From the NCBI GenBank assembly GCA_038849025.1, contig JAWCNE010000003.1:1-62686 (forward strand): a stretch of 62,686 nucleotides of DNA. Reading direction: 5' to 3'. This document shows, in pieces, positions 15,564 through 23,941 of the stretch (within the stretch, counting starts at the first letter, position 1; each line of letters begins with the position of its first letter). Position numbers and translations under genes: made by a program. The notes under the pieces are model-generated. The model ran no database searches, was not told where the DNA came from, and worked only from the letters and a program-made list of their open reading frames with translations. The DNA comes from WUQU01 sp038849025. GTDB lineage: Archaea; Thermoproteota; Bathyarchaeia; Bathyarchaeales; Bathycorpusculaceae.

Positions 15564-17967
15564 TGATCAAAAATTTAAGATAGCGCGCGCCAAAAGGATG
15601 AGGGGCCATATGCAAAAAATCGAGAGTACCCACCACAAACGATATGAAATTGCAATTTTGTTATGCAGTGTTTTTATGATGAGCTTTGCCATATTAACTT
15701 TTGAGATATCATTAACAAGGATTTTCTCTGTAATGTTTGCCTATCATTACGCGTTTCTTGCAATATCTTTGACATTCGCGGGATTAGGATTAGGCGGAAT
15801 ATCCGCGCAGCTGCTTTTCACAAACGCAAGTAAACGAGAAATGTTTACGGGCTTAGCGGTTGTCTATTTACTTTTTGCTTTGGCGACTTCTTTTTCCACC
15901 ATAATAAGTGTAAGTTCTACAGCACCAAACTTTATTGCAGTAGCTTTCCTATTTTTCCTTTCATTTCTGCCTGCCGGTGCCTTTTTGGCAACCGCTTATA
16001 GATTCTTCGCCGACTACAGTAATGTTTTGTATGGCGCAGACATTGTGGGGGCTTCTCTCGGAGCTATAGGCATTATCACCTTTTTCAGTGATTTCAGTCC
16101 CATAATAATAATCCTCCTTTTATGCTCCATACTGTCTATCACATCTCTTTCCATTGCATTTTACGTGAAGAAAAAGTCAATTTTGGTTATTACACTACTG
16201 ATTTTTGCCCTAATCTCATCCATGCTGTTTTTCACAGTCTCTTATTCCAAAGATGTTCCGATAGGGGCTGATCAGGGTAAAGAACTATATGAGCTTATTA
16301 AAAACCCAAATTTGGGCACTAGAATAGTTGAATCCAAGTGGAGCGCATTCGGCCGGACAGATCTCGTTGAACTTCAAAATAATCCACATTATAAGATAAT
16401 ATTTATTGACGGAGGAGCCGGTACAATGATGTATCATTTTAACGGCAACTCTTCCGACGCCAATAGCGAGGTTTACGAACTTAGGTTTTCTACAGCAGCA
16501 TTTCCATTATATTTCGCTAAAAAAGAAAACTTATTAATTATAGGACCCGGAGGCGGAAAAGACGTTCTAATAGCCCTAATGTTTAACTTCAGTCATGTCC
16601 ATGCTGTTGAGATCAATCCTGAAACAGTAAATTTAGTGAGGAAGCATTCATATTTTAACGGTGGAATTTATACAAATTATAGCAACGTTCACGTTCATGT
16701 TGATGAAGGAAGGAGCTTCCTGAAACGCTCGTCGATGAAATATGACAGTATAATGCTTGTTATACCAATCACTAAAACACTTCAAGGAACCACTGGATAC
16801 TCAATGGCTGAAAATTACCTTTTTACGACAGGCTCGTTTAAAGATTATTTAAGCCGTCTTAATGATAGTGGATTCCTCGTGGTGGTAGCTCATGAGCGAG
16901 GTGAAATTTACAAACTTGTAACAACAGCTATTAAGGCCTTAGAGAGTGAAGGAAAAAATGTTAAGGAAGCGATGCGTCAACTGGTTGTAACAGAGAATAT
17001 GCAACATCACATGACATTTCCGGTGTTAATTTTGAAGAAAACAGCATTCACCCCAGAAGAATCAATCGAAATGTTCAAAAAATCGGAGGAGATTGGCTTT
17101 AATCCAGTCTATTTCCCATATTCTAACCCAGTTTCAAAGCAACGCTTAGACCCGATTTTAGTAGCTTTAGAAAATGGTGAGACTGATTTAGGTACATTAA
17201 TCGATTTAGCCTCGCGAAACCAAGTAGATATAACGCCACCAACAGATGATAGACCATTCTTCTACAAATTCGAGGGTAGTTTACCGTCTACGCTAACCTC
17301 ATTGTTGGCTGGTTTCGTAGCCTTGGCCATAACCATAACAATTACTTACCTGCTGAATTGGGGTCGCCGCTTTAATAAGGCTTTAAAAAAAGAAAGGCAA
17401 CTGCTCATGGAGAAGTTCTCAGTTTTTATGCCTTACTTCTTCGGATCTTTGGGTATAGGGTTCATGCTGATTGAAGTGGGCTTTATTCAGAAGTTCATAA
17501 TGTTTTTAGGTTCACCCACATTAGCGATATCAGTTGTTCTTTTTTCTTTGCTTCTTTCAATGGGTGTTGGAGGCATCTTCAGCAAGAAAGTTAAAGACGC
17601 AACAAGCTTGGTTTTAAAAGCCTCTCTGCTTATCGGGGTCGTAACAATCTTATATATCTTCATACTGCCTTCCCTCACAGATGCTTTCTTAGGTCTTGAC
17701 TTGAGCATCCGCCTCGTAATATCTTTCGGCTTGACATTTCCTTTAGGATTTCTACTAGGTGTACCCTTTCCCACAGGCATAAGGATTATGAGTCAACGTT
17801 TTTATGGCGATGATATAGCTTGGATGTGGGGCTTAAATGGGTTATACTCTTTGGTTGGGTCAACTCTTGCTGTGGTCATAGCTATGTTGTGGGGCTTTAA
17901 CATAGTACTTGTGATGGGGGCATCACTATACCTCTTAGTTTCTTTTATCGGGCGTTTTTCGTTTTAG
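15553..17967 (+). CDS. Membrane protein with spermidine-synthase-like domain
   Basis: 804 residues. About seven membrane helices (residues 30-230) precede a soluble Rossmann domain (about 235-570) resembling spermidine synthase, with IIGPGGGKDVLIAL, HAVEINPETV and HVDEGRSF. A second set of membrane helices (about 580-800) follows. The soluble domain should bind S-adenosylmethionine or its decarboxylated form, but aminopropyl-transfer residues cannot be confirmed. Such fused membrane proteins are common in archaea and bacteria and lack an established function. The start is uncertain: ATG 15553 overlaps the YHS gene by 11 bases and has GGAG very close; ATG 15598 is an alternative. Confidence 0.75.
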   Translation: MLSNDQKFKIARAKRMRGHMQKIESTHHKRYEIAILLCSVFMMSFAILTFEISLTRIFSVMFAYHYAFLAISLTFAGLGLGGISAQLLFTNASKREMFTGLAVVYLLFALATSFSTIISVSSTAPNFIAVAFLFFLSFLPAGAFLATAYRFFADYSNVLYGADIVGASLGAIGIITFFSDFSPIIIILLLCSILSITSLSIAFYVKKKSILVITLLIFALISSMLFFTVSYSKDVPIGADQGKELYELIKNPNLGTRIVESKWSAFGRTDLVELQNNPHYKIIFIDGGAGTMMYHFNGNSSDANSEVYELRFSTAAFPLYFAKKENLLIIGPGGGKDVLIALMFNFSHVHAVEINPETVNLVRKHSYFNGGIYTNYSNVHVHVDEGRSFLKRSSMKYDSIMLVIPITKTLQGTTGYSMAENYLFTTGSFKDYLSRLNDSGFLVVVAHERGEIYKLVTTAIKALESEGKNVKEAMRQLVVTENMQHHMTFPVLILKKTAFTPEESIEMFKKSEEIGFNPVYFPYSNPVSKQRLDPILVALENGETDLGTLIDLASRNQVDITPPTDDRPFFYKFEGSLPSTLTSLLAGFVALAITITITYLLNWGRRFNKALKKERQLLMEKFSVFMPYFFGSLGIGFMLIEVGFIQKFIMFLGSPTLAISVVLFSLLLSMGVGGIFSKKVKDATSLVLKASLLIGVVTILYIFILPSLTDAFLGLDLSIRLVISFGLTFPLGFLLGVPFPTGIRIMSQRFYGDDIAWMWGLNGLYSLVGSTLAVVIAMLWGFNIVLVMGASLYLLVSFIGRFSF

Positions 17968-18251
17968 GTCCATGGCAATTTTTAACTCTTTTAAATAAGC
18001 GAGTGTAATGCCCTTATCGGGAAGATAAAGTTCAAAGTCAATAGGCGATAAGGCGCTCGTTCATTGTCCATATTGCCGTCAACTAGTTCACCCGAAAATG
18101 ACTGAGAAATAAACTCGCTTTTCTTATCTTTCACTTTCTAGCTAACCATTTGTAGCTCTACAGCCTACAAAATAGTGATTTTCCTGATTCTCATGTAAAG
18201 TTTTTAAGTATCGCCAATAGGCTAGTTGATTGCCTTTTTGGTGGGCATGTT

Positions 18252-19250
18252 ATGGATTGGGCGGTTCAAGTTAAAAGTCTAGTTAAAATATACGATGGTA
18301 AAGTGAGGGCTTTAGATAATGTAGATTTAAGTGTTGAAGCTGGCAAGGCTTTTGCGTTGTTGGGCCCTAACGGAGCTGGAAAAACAACACTTATTAGGAT
18401 TTTGACCACGCAGATTAAACCGACTTCTGGAGAAGCCTACGTTTTCGGGTTAGATGTAGTTCATGAAGGCAGCAAGGTTAGAAGGCTAATTAGCTATGTT
18501 CCCCAGGAGATGAGCGTATGGACCGACATCAGCGGTTATGAGAATCTTTTGATATACGCTAAGATTTTCGGCGTTCCCAATTCAGAACGGAAAAAAGTGA
18601 TAGATGAAGTGTTGGAAAACATGGGTTTAACCTCTGTGAAAGATGAGCTTGTAAGCACTTATTCTGGTGGAATGATAAGAAGACTTGAAATAGCCTGTGC
18701 CATGCTTATCAAGCCAAAAATAATGTTTTTAGACGAGCCAACTATTGGCTTAGACCCTGCGGCAAGAAAAGTTGTTTGGGAAAGACTTAGCGTTTTAAAA
18801 AAGGAATACGGTGTAACCATATTCTTTAATACGCATTATATGGATGAGGCTGACTTGTACGCGGATGACATAGCTATAATAAATCTTGGAAAAATAGTGG
18901 CAAGGGGCACAAGCGAAGAGCTTAAACATTCTTTAGGCGGTGAAGTTATATCTTTCAGTTTAGTCGATGCCTTACCAAAGCTTGGGTTGAAGGAAAAAAT
19001 CCGTAAAAATGACTTTGTAAAAGATGTTTTAGTGGAAAATTCAAATATAAATGTGCTTGTCGAAAATGCTGAAATTGCTTTGCCTCATGTTATGGGGCTT
19101 ATAAAAAATGAAGGTGTAAATGTGGGCAAAGTTTCTATAACCAAGCCGACATTGGACGACGTTTTCTTGAAATACGCTGGAACAAGACTGGAAGATAAGG
19201 GAAGAATTAGCGATGTAACGCATATGCGTTACATGATTAGGAAGGGATAA
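18252..19250 (+). CDS. ABC transporter ATP-binding protein (DrrA/NatA type)
   Basis: 332-residue ATPase with Walker A GPNGAGKTTL, Q-loop YVPQEMSVW, signature TYSGGMIRRLEIA, Walker B MFLDEPTIGLDP and a switch His in NTHYMDEAD. About 100 C-terminal residues form the extra domain typical of DrrA-like exporters. The permease follows 3 bases later. GGTGG precedes the ATG. Substrate unknown; drug, lipid or ion export is typical. Confidence 0.92.
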   Translation: MDWAVQVKSLVKIYDGKVRALDNVDLSVEAGKAFALLGPNGAGKTTLIRILTTQIKPTSGEAYVFGLDVVHEGSKVRRLISYVPQEMSVWTDISGYENLLIYAKIFGVPNSERKKVIDEVLENMGLTSVKDELVSTYSGGMIRRLEIACAMLIKPKIMFLDEPTIGLDPAARKVVWERLSVLKKEYGVTIFFNTHYMDEADLYADDIAIINLGKIVARGTSEELKHSLGGEVISFSLVDALPKLGLKEKIRKNDFVKDVLVENSNINVLVENAEIALPHVMGLIKNEGVNVGKVSITKPTLDDVFLKYAGTRLEDKGRISDVTHMRYMIRKG

Positions 19251-19253
19251 AGC

Positions 19254-20018
19254 ATGATCGAAGCCTTGAGAAATATGCTGGTTATGATTGAGCTAGAATT
19301 CAGAAGGTTACGCCATGACAGAACAGAAATCTACTTTAGGGCTGTTCAGCCAATCCTGTGGATAGTAATATACGGTCCTGTCATGAGCAGCGTAAGAGCT
19401 ATACCCACTGGTGGAGTGCCATACACAGACTTCATAACCCCAGGCGTCATGATTCAAACGACGACTTTTGTCAGCATATTCTATGGGTTGATGATGGTTT
19501 GGGAGCGAGACTCTGGCATATTGAAGAAACTGCTTGTCACGCCCGCGTCTAGGTATGCAACGGTTATAGGAAGGTCCATGGCTTCAGGTGTAAGAGCGAC
19601 ATTTCAAGCACTCATAATTTTGCCCGTAGCCCTTCTTATCGGTGTGAGATTCATACCCAACCCCGCTTACTTTGTTTTAGCCTTCGTGATAATTTTCTTT
19701 GCTTCCGGCGGGTTTGCAGCTATATCCATTCTTGCCGCTTCTTTTATGAAAACCCGGGAAAGGTTTATGGGCATAGGCCAAGCCATAATCATGCCCCTAT
19801 TTTTTGCAAGCAACGCCCTTTACCCCGTTCATCTAATGCCAGCTATTCTAAGAGAATTTTCAACATTTAATCCACTAAGCTATGTTGTGGATGCCGTAAG
19901 AGGACTGCTAATAACCGGAGACCTTTCCAATCTTCTAATAGACTTGGTTGCCATTGCCATTTTCGATGTGGTGTTATTCATTTTAGCATCAATAAGTTTT
20001 AAACGCATCATTGAATAA
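19254..20018 (+). CDS. ABC-2 type permease
   Basis: 254 residues with six hydrophobic segments and the ABC-2 pattern: an N-terminal amphipathic stretch, ITPGVMIQTTTFVSIFYG, VWERDSGILKKLLVTPASR as coupling helix, and NPLSYVVDAVRGLL near the C-terminus. It is the membrane partner of the preceding ATPase. Confidence 0.92.
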   Translation: MIEALRNMLVMIELEFRRLRHDRTEIYFRAVQPILWIVIYGPVMSSVRAIPTGGVPYTDFITPGVMIQTTTFVSIFYGLMMVWERDSGILKKLLVTPASRYATVIGRSMASGVRATFQALIILPVALLIGVRFIPNPAYFVLAFVIIFFASGGFAAISILAASFMKTRERFMGIGQAIIMPLFFASNALYPVHLMPAILREFSTFNPLSYVVDAVRGLLITGDLSNLLIDLVAIAIFDVVLFILASISFKRIIE

Positions 20019-20149
20019 TGCCAAATTTACTTTTTGTTTGCCGCCGCTTACATGGATCCGTATATCTCAATTTGGCTTACTTTAAGCAAGTTGAGAAAAA
20101 TGGTTAAGTTGTGGACTGTGTAAAGGGTAAGCGCTAGTTTTTGTCGGTG

Positions 20150-20569
20150 TTAGATTTCCTCCATCAGCGTCGTGAAAGTGTCGTGATGCTCTTCCTCGTC
20201 TTTCAAGATTCCTTCAAACAAAAAGGCGGTGGTCACATCTTTTTCTTCGCGTGCTTGGGCTATTATTTCCTTGTATAAGCTTATGGCGTTTTCCTCGTCT
20301 TTAATGTCGCGTTGTATCATTTCTTTAAGGGTTTTTCCCACAAATATTTCCGCCGGTTTTGTTGTAGGTGTTCCACCTAAATAGTAGAGTCTTTCTGCAA
20401 TAGCCTCTGCATGTTTCATTTCCGTTATTGCTATTTTCTTCAGTTCTTCTTGGACAGCAAAACCTTTAACTCCGCCCCATTGAACGTGCTGCCACATGTA
20501 CTGGATGGAAACTTGAATCTCTCTCGCTATGGCATCGTTTAACATTTCTAACAATTTTTTAGAAGCCAT
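20150..20569 (-). CDS. Ferritin-like diiron protein
   Basis: About 139 residues forming a four-helix bundle with diiron ligands: Glu in AREIQVSIQY, ExxH in EMKHAEAI, Glu in EENAISLY and ExxH in DEEEHHDTF. It resembles bacterioferritin-like or DPS-like archaeal proteins, for iron storage or peroxide removal. I prefer the ATG at 20569 because GGGTGA lies just upstream; the frame extends to 20590. It is the most downstream gene of a leftward oxygen-defence group. Confidence 0.82.
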   Translation of the reverse strand: MASKKLLEMLNDAIAREIQVSIQYMWQHVQWGGVKGFAVQEELKKIAITEMKHAEAIAERLYYLGGTPTTKPAEIFVGKTLKEMIQRDIKDEENAISLYKEIIAQAREEKDVTTAFLFEGILKDEEEHHDTFTTLMEEI

Positions 20570-20667
20570 ACATTCACCCGCATCTTTCATTTTGTTATGT
20601 AAACTTAAAAGCTTTACCTAAAACACATTAAATTTACAATAAAAATGGGAAAGTAGGGCGTGACTGT

Positions 20668-21147
20668 TTAGCCGCCTGGGGCTCCGTGGAACGGAACGTT
20701 TTTCCAGATAATGTCCCACCATTCCTCTTCGGTTATTGTTTCACCTCTGACAAGGATTTCTAAAACTTGCTTCAAGAGTTCGTGATGTCGCTTTTCATCA
20801 GCTAGTATTGCAGTTAATAGAAGCTTTACCTTGTTGTTTTCTACTTCAGGCAGTATATCGCTAATCTTCTTAATTAGTTCGGCTTCTATGCGTATGTGTT
20901 TCTCCACGAGGCTTCTTTGTTTGTCAAGTTGTTCCTGTGAAAGAGCTTGCGGAACTGTTGTAAGCAATGTTAATGCAGATTCATACATTTCCGCGTGTTT
21001 AACCGAATCTAAGGAGATTCCTCTTAAAACTCCCTTAACCGGCTGGTTTCCCATGTCCTTTATAGCTTCGTTAAGCGAGTTCACAATCTCCTTTTCAACT
21101 TTAATTTGTTTCTTGATGAAATTTAACAGATTGTTTTTCTTTGCCAT
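20668..21147 (-). CDS. Ferritin-like helical-bundle protein
   Basis: 159 residues. The helical pattern and ligand-like residues (EKEIVNSLNEA, SVKHAEMYE, RIEAELI, DEKRHHELL) indicate a second ferritin/rubrerythrin-superfamily protein without rubredoxin domain. It lies between the flavodoxin gene and the first ferritin-like gene on the same strand, within the oxygen-defence group. The metal and substrate are not known. Confidence 0.75.
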   Translation of the reverse strand: MAKKNNLLNFIKKQIKVEKEIVNSLNEAIKDMGNQPVKGVLRGISLDSVKHAEMYESALTLLTTVPQALSQEQLDKQRSLVEKHIRIEAELIKKISDILPEVENNKVKLLLTAILADEKRHHELLKQVLEILVRGETITEEEWWDIIWKNVPFHGAPGG

Positions 21148-21195
21148 TTATTTGCCAACTACCAAATTAACATGGAGACAGACAAATTTTTGGGT

Positions 21196-21645
21196 TTAGG
21201 TTTGAACAAGTTTTTCAGCGATTTTCTTTCCGAAATCTCTACACTTCTCAAGACTGACTTGGTCTGGCGTGTATTTTATTAAAAGAGGCGGCTCTAAAAC
21301 ATTCATTTGGAACTTGTTCTTCATTATTTCAAGAACCAATTTTGGAGCTTCGCCGCTCCATCCATAGGATCCGAAAGCTGCACCGATCTTGCCTTTTAAG
21401 TTGATGTTTTTTATGGCTGCCTCTTCGAAAAGTCTTTTAAAGTCAATAGTCATATCATGATGGTAGGTTGGTATTCCCACGATTAAGGCGTCAAAATCTG
21501 TCAGCATTTCTGGTCTTGCGTTGTAGGCTAACTCAACGTCTACTCCTTGAACTTTTTTGGCTCCTTCTGAAATGGCATTTGCCATTTTCTCCGTATTTCC
21601 TGTTCTGCTGTAGTATAGTATTAGAATTTTGGGCACGGGCTTCAC
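21196..21645 (-). CDS. Flavodoxin-like FMN protein
   Basis: 149 residues with the FMN phosphate loop YYSRTGNTEKMANAI near residue 11 and the later FMN loops (VGIPTYHHD, GSYGWSGEAP). It is closest to the C-terminal flavodoxin module of type A flavoproteins (FprA), but the diiron beta-lactamase module is absent, so it is a stand-alone electron carrier. With rubredoxin and rubrerythrin encoded upstream it could supply electrons for oxygen or peroxide reduction. The start is GTG, 14 bases after the superoxide dismutase stop. Confidence 0.87.
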   Translation of the reverse strand: MKPVPKILILYYSRTGNTEKMANAISEGAKKVQGVDVELAYNARPEMLTDFDALIVGIPTYHHDMTIDFKRLFEEAAIKNINLKGKIGAAFGSYGWSGEAPKLVLEIMKNKFQMNVLEPPLLIKYTPDQVSLEKCRDFGKKIAEKLVQT

Positions 21646-21658
21646 CGTAAATGCTAGG

Positions 21659-22273
21659 CTATTTTAGCGCTTCTTCCAGCCTTTTGTTTACTGTGTCCCA
21701 GTTGACTATTTTCCAGAAAGCCTCAACGAATTTTGCTCTTTCATTTTTATAGTCTATGTAGTAGGCGTGTTCAAAGACGTCGAGCACCATCAGGATTCGG
21801 AACATGGGATAAACGTTCACGTTATGCTTTTCTATCTGCATTATTATTGGCCTGCTTGTCTGCTTGCAAAGGGTTAGGGCTGCCCACCCTGAACCTTCAA
21901 CGCTTATAGCCGCCTGCGAAAACTCTTTTCTGAAACGCTCAAAACTTCTGAACTCCTTATCTATAAAATCGCCTAGAACTCCCCCGGGTTTTTCTTTGAC
22001 TTTGCCAGGAGGGGCTAGGTTCTCCCAGAAAAGCGAATGAAGCAGATGTCCGCCGATGTTGAAGGACAATTCTTTGAGCGTGGATTTTACGTCCAAATCA
22101 GTGTTTTCTTTTCTTGCGTTATCCATCTTTTGGAGTATTGAGTTTGCCGCATTCACATAGGCCAAATGATGCTTGCTGTGGTGTATCCTCAACTGCTCCT
22201 CAGACATGTATGGCTCTAAATCCTTGTAGCTATAGGGCAACTGAGGCAAAACATATAGTTTCGCTCCTTCCAT
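21659..22273 (-). CDS. Superoxide dismutase (Fe/Mn)
   Basis: Disproportionates superoxide in the cytoplasm. The 204-residue protein has the four metal ligands of the family: His in RIHHSKHHLAYVN, His in GGHLLHSLFWENL, and Asp/His in LDVFEHAYYIDY. It is of normal length. Fe or Mn use cannot be told by eye. It belongs to the leftward cluster with rubredoxin, flavodoxin and ferritin-like genes. Confidence 0.95.
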   Translation of the reverse strand: MEGAKLYVLPQLPYSYKDLEPYMSEEQLRIHHSKHHLAYVNAANSILQKMDNARKENTDLDVKSTLKELSFNIGGHLLHSLFWENLAPPGKVKEKPGGVLGDFIDKEFRSFERFRKEFSQAAISVEGSGWAALTLCKQTSRPIIMQIEKHNVNVYPMFRILMVLDVFEHAYYIDYKNERAKFVEAFWKIVNWDTVNKRLEEALK

Positions 22274-22308
22274 AATACTCCCCCAACGTATTTAGTCGAA
22301 ATTTGCTT

Positions 22309-22482
22309 TTATCCTTTTTCCATTCTCTTCATTACAAACTGGTCTTTGGGAGCCCCGCATACTGGACAAACCCAGTCATCTGGTAAAGCTTCAAATGGAG
22401 TTCCAGGGTTCACGCCATGATCTGGGTCTCCGAAATCTGGATCGTAAATGTAACCGCAGACCTTGCATTCCCATTTATCCAA
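22309..22482 (-). CDS. Rubredoxin
   Basis: Small electron carrier of 57 residues. Both Fe(SCys)4 knuckles are present: WECKVCGYIYDP at the N-terminus and DWVCPVCGAPKDQF near the C-terminus, with the invariant aromatic residues between. It starts at TTG 22482 with GGAGG 7 bases upstream and ends 36 bases before superoxide dismutase. It likely delivers electrons to rubrerythrin or a superoxide/peroxide-reducing partner. Confidence 0.93.
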   Translation of the reverse strand: MDKWECKVCGYIYDPDFGDPDHGVNPGTPFEALPDDWVCPVCGAPKDQFVMKRMEKG

Positions 22483-22559
22483 TATTAAACCTCCAGTGGG
22501 ACCATTTTCGTGTTTTTAAAGCATCTGTCTTAACGGCAATATCAAAGTTTGCTTAGTTA

Positions 22560-22795
22560 CTATCCCACTTCTTCGGTCTTTAAGGCTTCAAGCTATAACT
22601 TCATGTCTTTCAGCGGAACGCGCATTTTCTTTGCCATTAGAGCGAAGATTGTGGCAAGACATCCTGCATAACTCATGATGCAAAGCTTGAGGGTTATTGG
22701 TTCCATTCCTGTTCCAAGCTCGGGCGGCAAGTCTAAACACTCGCTATGGGCTCTGCCGGTTATCAACTAATATTTTCAAATCCTTTACTAATGTA
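22560..22795 (-). pseudogene. Decayed OsmC/Ohr-family gene
   Basis: Reading from 22795 leftward, a typical OsmC beginning (TLVKDLKILVDN) is in one frame. The frame must then shift to continue as GRAHSECLDLPPELGTGMEP and LKLCIMSYAGCLATIFALMA, which matches the OsmC helix with its peroxidatic Cys region. An in-frame TAG follows after VPLKDMKL, and then only a short stretch before another stop. At least one frameshift, one nonsense codon and loss of the C-terminal half make it non-functional. OsmC/Ohr proteins reduce organic hydroperoxides, which fits the surrounding oxygen-defence genes. Confidence 0.7.
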
Positions 22796-22869
22796 GCTGT
22801 AAAGCAAAGTCTTTGAGCCAAATTTTTCCGTCCTTTGAACCATCACAAATTTTTATGTGTGAAGGTGTT

Positions 22870-23373
22870 TTAGAATTTTTTGAATTTTTCTTTGGGTGCT
22901 CCACAAATGGGACATCTGTCTGGGGCTTCGCCCTCCACTGTGTAGCCACATGCTTTGCATATGTAAATGTCCCCTAGCAGAAGATCCTTGCCACTTTCAA
23001 CAGCTTGCTTTGCTTTCTGGTACATCCCAGCATGAATTTTTTCCGCTTGTAACGCCCATTCAGTGGTTCTTTCTGCGCCTTTCTCCTCCTGGAGTTTGGC
23101 AACTACGTTATATGCTGGGTACATCTCATTTACTTCGTAGGTTTCTCCGTCTATGGCTACTTGTAAGTTTTCAGCAGAGTTGCGGATCATGCCTAAAACA
23201 CTGTAATGGTTGGTGGCATGAACTTGTTCAGCGTAGGCTATTGCCGTAAAAAGTCTTGCAATGTTTGGAAAGCCTTCCTCTTCAGCTTTTTCCGCGAAAA
23301 TTAAATAGCGCATATGTGCCTGGCTTTCTCCGGCAAAAGCACTTTTCAAATTTTCTTCAGTCATTTTCCTCAT
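22870..23373 (-). CDS. Rubrerythrin
   Basis: Peroxide-reducing non-haem iron protein of 167 residues. The N-terminal ferritin-like diiron domain carries Glu/His ligands (FAGESQAHMRY, AYAEQVHATNH, EKIHAGMY). The last 35 residues are a rubredoxin-like domain with YICKACGYTVEG and DRCPICGAP. GGAGG lies 9 bases before the ATG. It heads the oxygen-defence group and is divergent from the Lrp-type regulator; a perfect inverted repeat lies between them. Confidence 0.95.
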   Translation of the reverse strand: MRKMTEENLKSAFAGESQAHMRYLIFAEKAEEEGFPNIARLFTAIAYAEQVHATNHYSVLGMIRNSAENLQVAIDGETYEVNEMYPAYNVVAKLQEEKGAERTTEWALQAEKIHAGMYQKAKQAVESGKDLLLGDIYICKACGYTVEGEAPDRCPICGAPKEKFKKF

Positions 23374-23417
23374 ATTTTCAATCCTCCTTATATTTTTGAG
23401 ATAAACTTATTAGTCTG

Positions 23418-23451
23418 TCCGAATTTAAAAGTGTTATGCACGATATTCGGA
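23418..23451. promoter_or_regulatory. Inverted repeat between rubrerythrin and the Lrp-type gene
   Basis: TCCGAAT (23418-23424) and ATTCGGA (23445-23451) are perfect inverted arms with 20 bases between them, and a third similar element, AATCGGA, lies at 23476-23482. The spacing and the divergent position suit an Lrp/AsnC-type regulator acting on both promoters. Confidence 0.5.
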
Positions 23452-23498
23452 TAAAAAGAGACTAAAAAATCTGAAAATCGGACGAGAAGGAAAAGCAT

Positions 23499-23927
23499 AT
23501 GGTTGATAAAGTTGATTTGGCAATACTTAAGTTCCTTCAAGAAGACGCCAGCATCCCTTTCACCGAAATTGCTCGGCGGCTTAAAATAAGCGAATCCACG
23601 GTTAGAAAGCGTGTTGAAAAACTAAAGCAGGAGGGAACCATAAAAAGGTTTACGGTGATTGTTGAGCCGTCTAAAATAGGATTTAATACCGTAGCAATAG
23701 TAGGAGTGGATGTGGATCCCCCGAAACTTTTGGAAGTCGCTCAAAAGCTATGCGAAATTGCAGAAACCCGATACGTGGCTACTTCAACTGGAGACCACAT
23801 GGTAATGACAGAAATATGGACTAAAGATGGAAGAGAATTAACAAAAATAATCTCTGAGAAAATCGGGACAATAGAAGGGGTTAAGAAAATTTGTCCCGCC
23901 ATAGTTTTAGAAAAACTAAAGGATTAA
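23499..23927 (+). CDS. Lrp/AsnC-family transcriptional regulator
   Basis: 142 residues: an N-terminal winged helix (LAILKFLQEDASIPFTEIAR, recognition helix SESTVRKRVEKLK) and a C-terminal RAM/AsnC domain (IVGVDVDP, ATSTGDHMVMTEIW). It lies 15 bases upstream of the CopB-like ATPase, so it may regulate metal export and, divergently, rubrerythrin. The ligand is unknown; an amino acid is the family norm, but the context suggests stress or metal. Confidence 0.9.
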   Translation: MVDKVDLAILKFLQEDASIPFTEIARRLKISESTVRKRVEKLKQEGTIKRFTVIVEPSKIGFNTVAIVGVDVDPPKLLEVAQKLCEIAETRYVATSTGDHMVMTEIWTKDGRELTKIISEKIGTIEGVKKICPAIVLEKLKD

Positions 23928-23941
23928 TTATCTAGGACAGT

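Noticed and set aside
18049..18112. Short stretch reading DKALVHCPYCRQLVHPKMTEK, like the end of a zinc-ribbon protein
   Set aside because: Only about 25 codons are open and no upstream part can be joined; too little to call a pseudogene.
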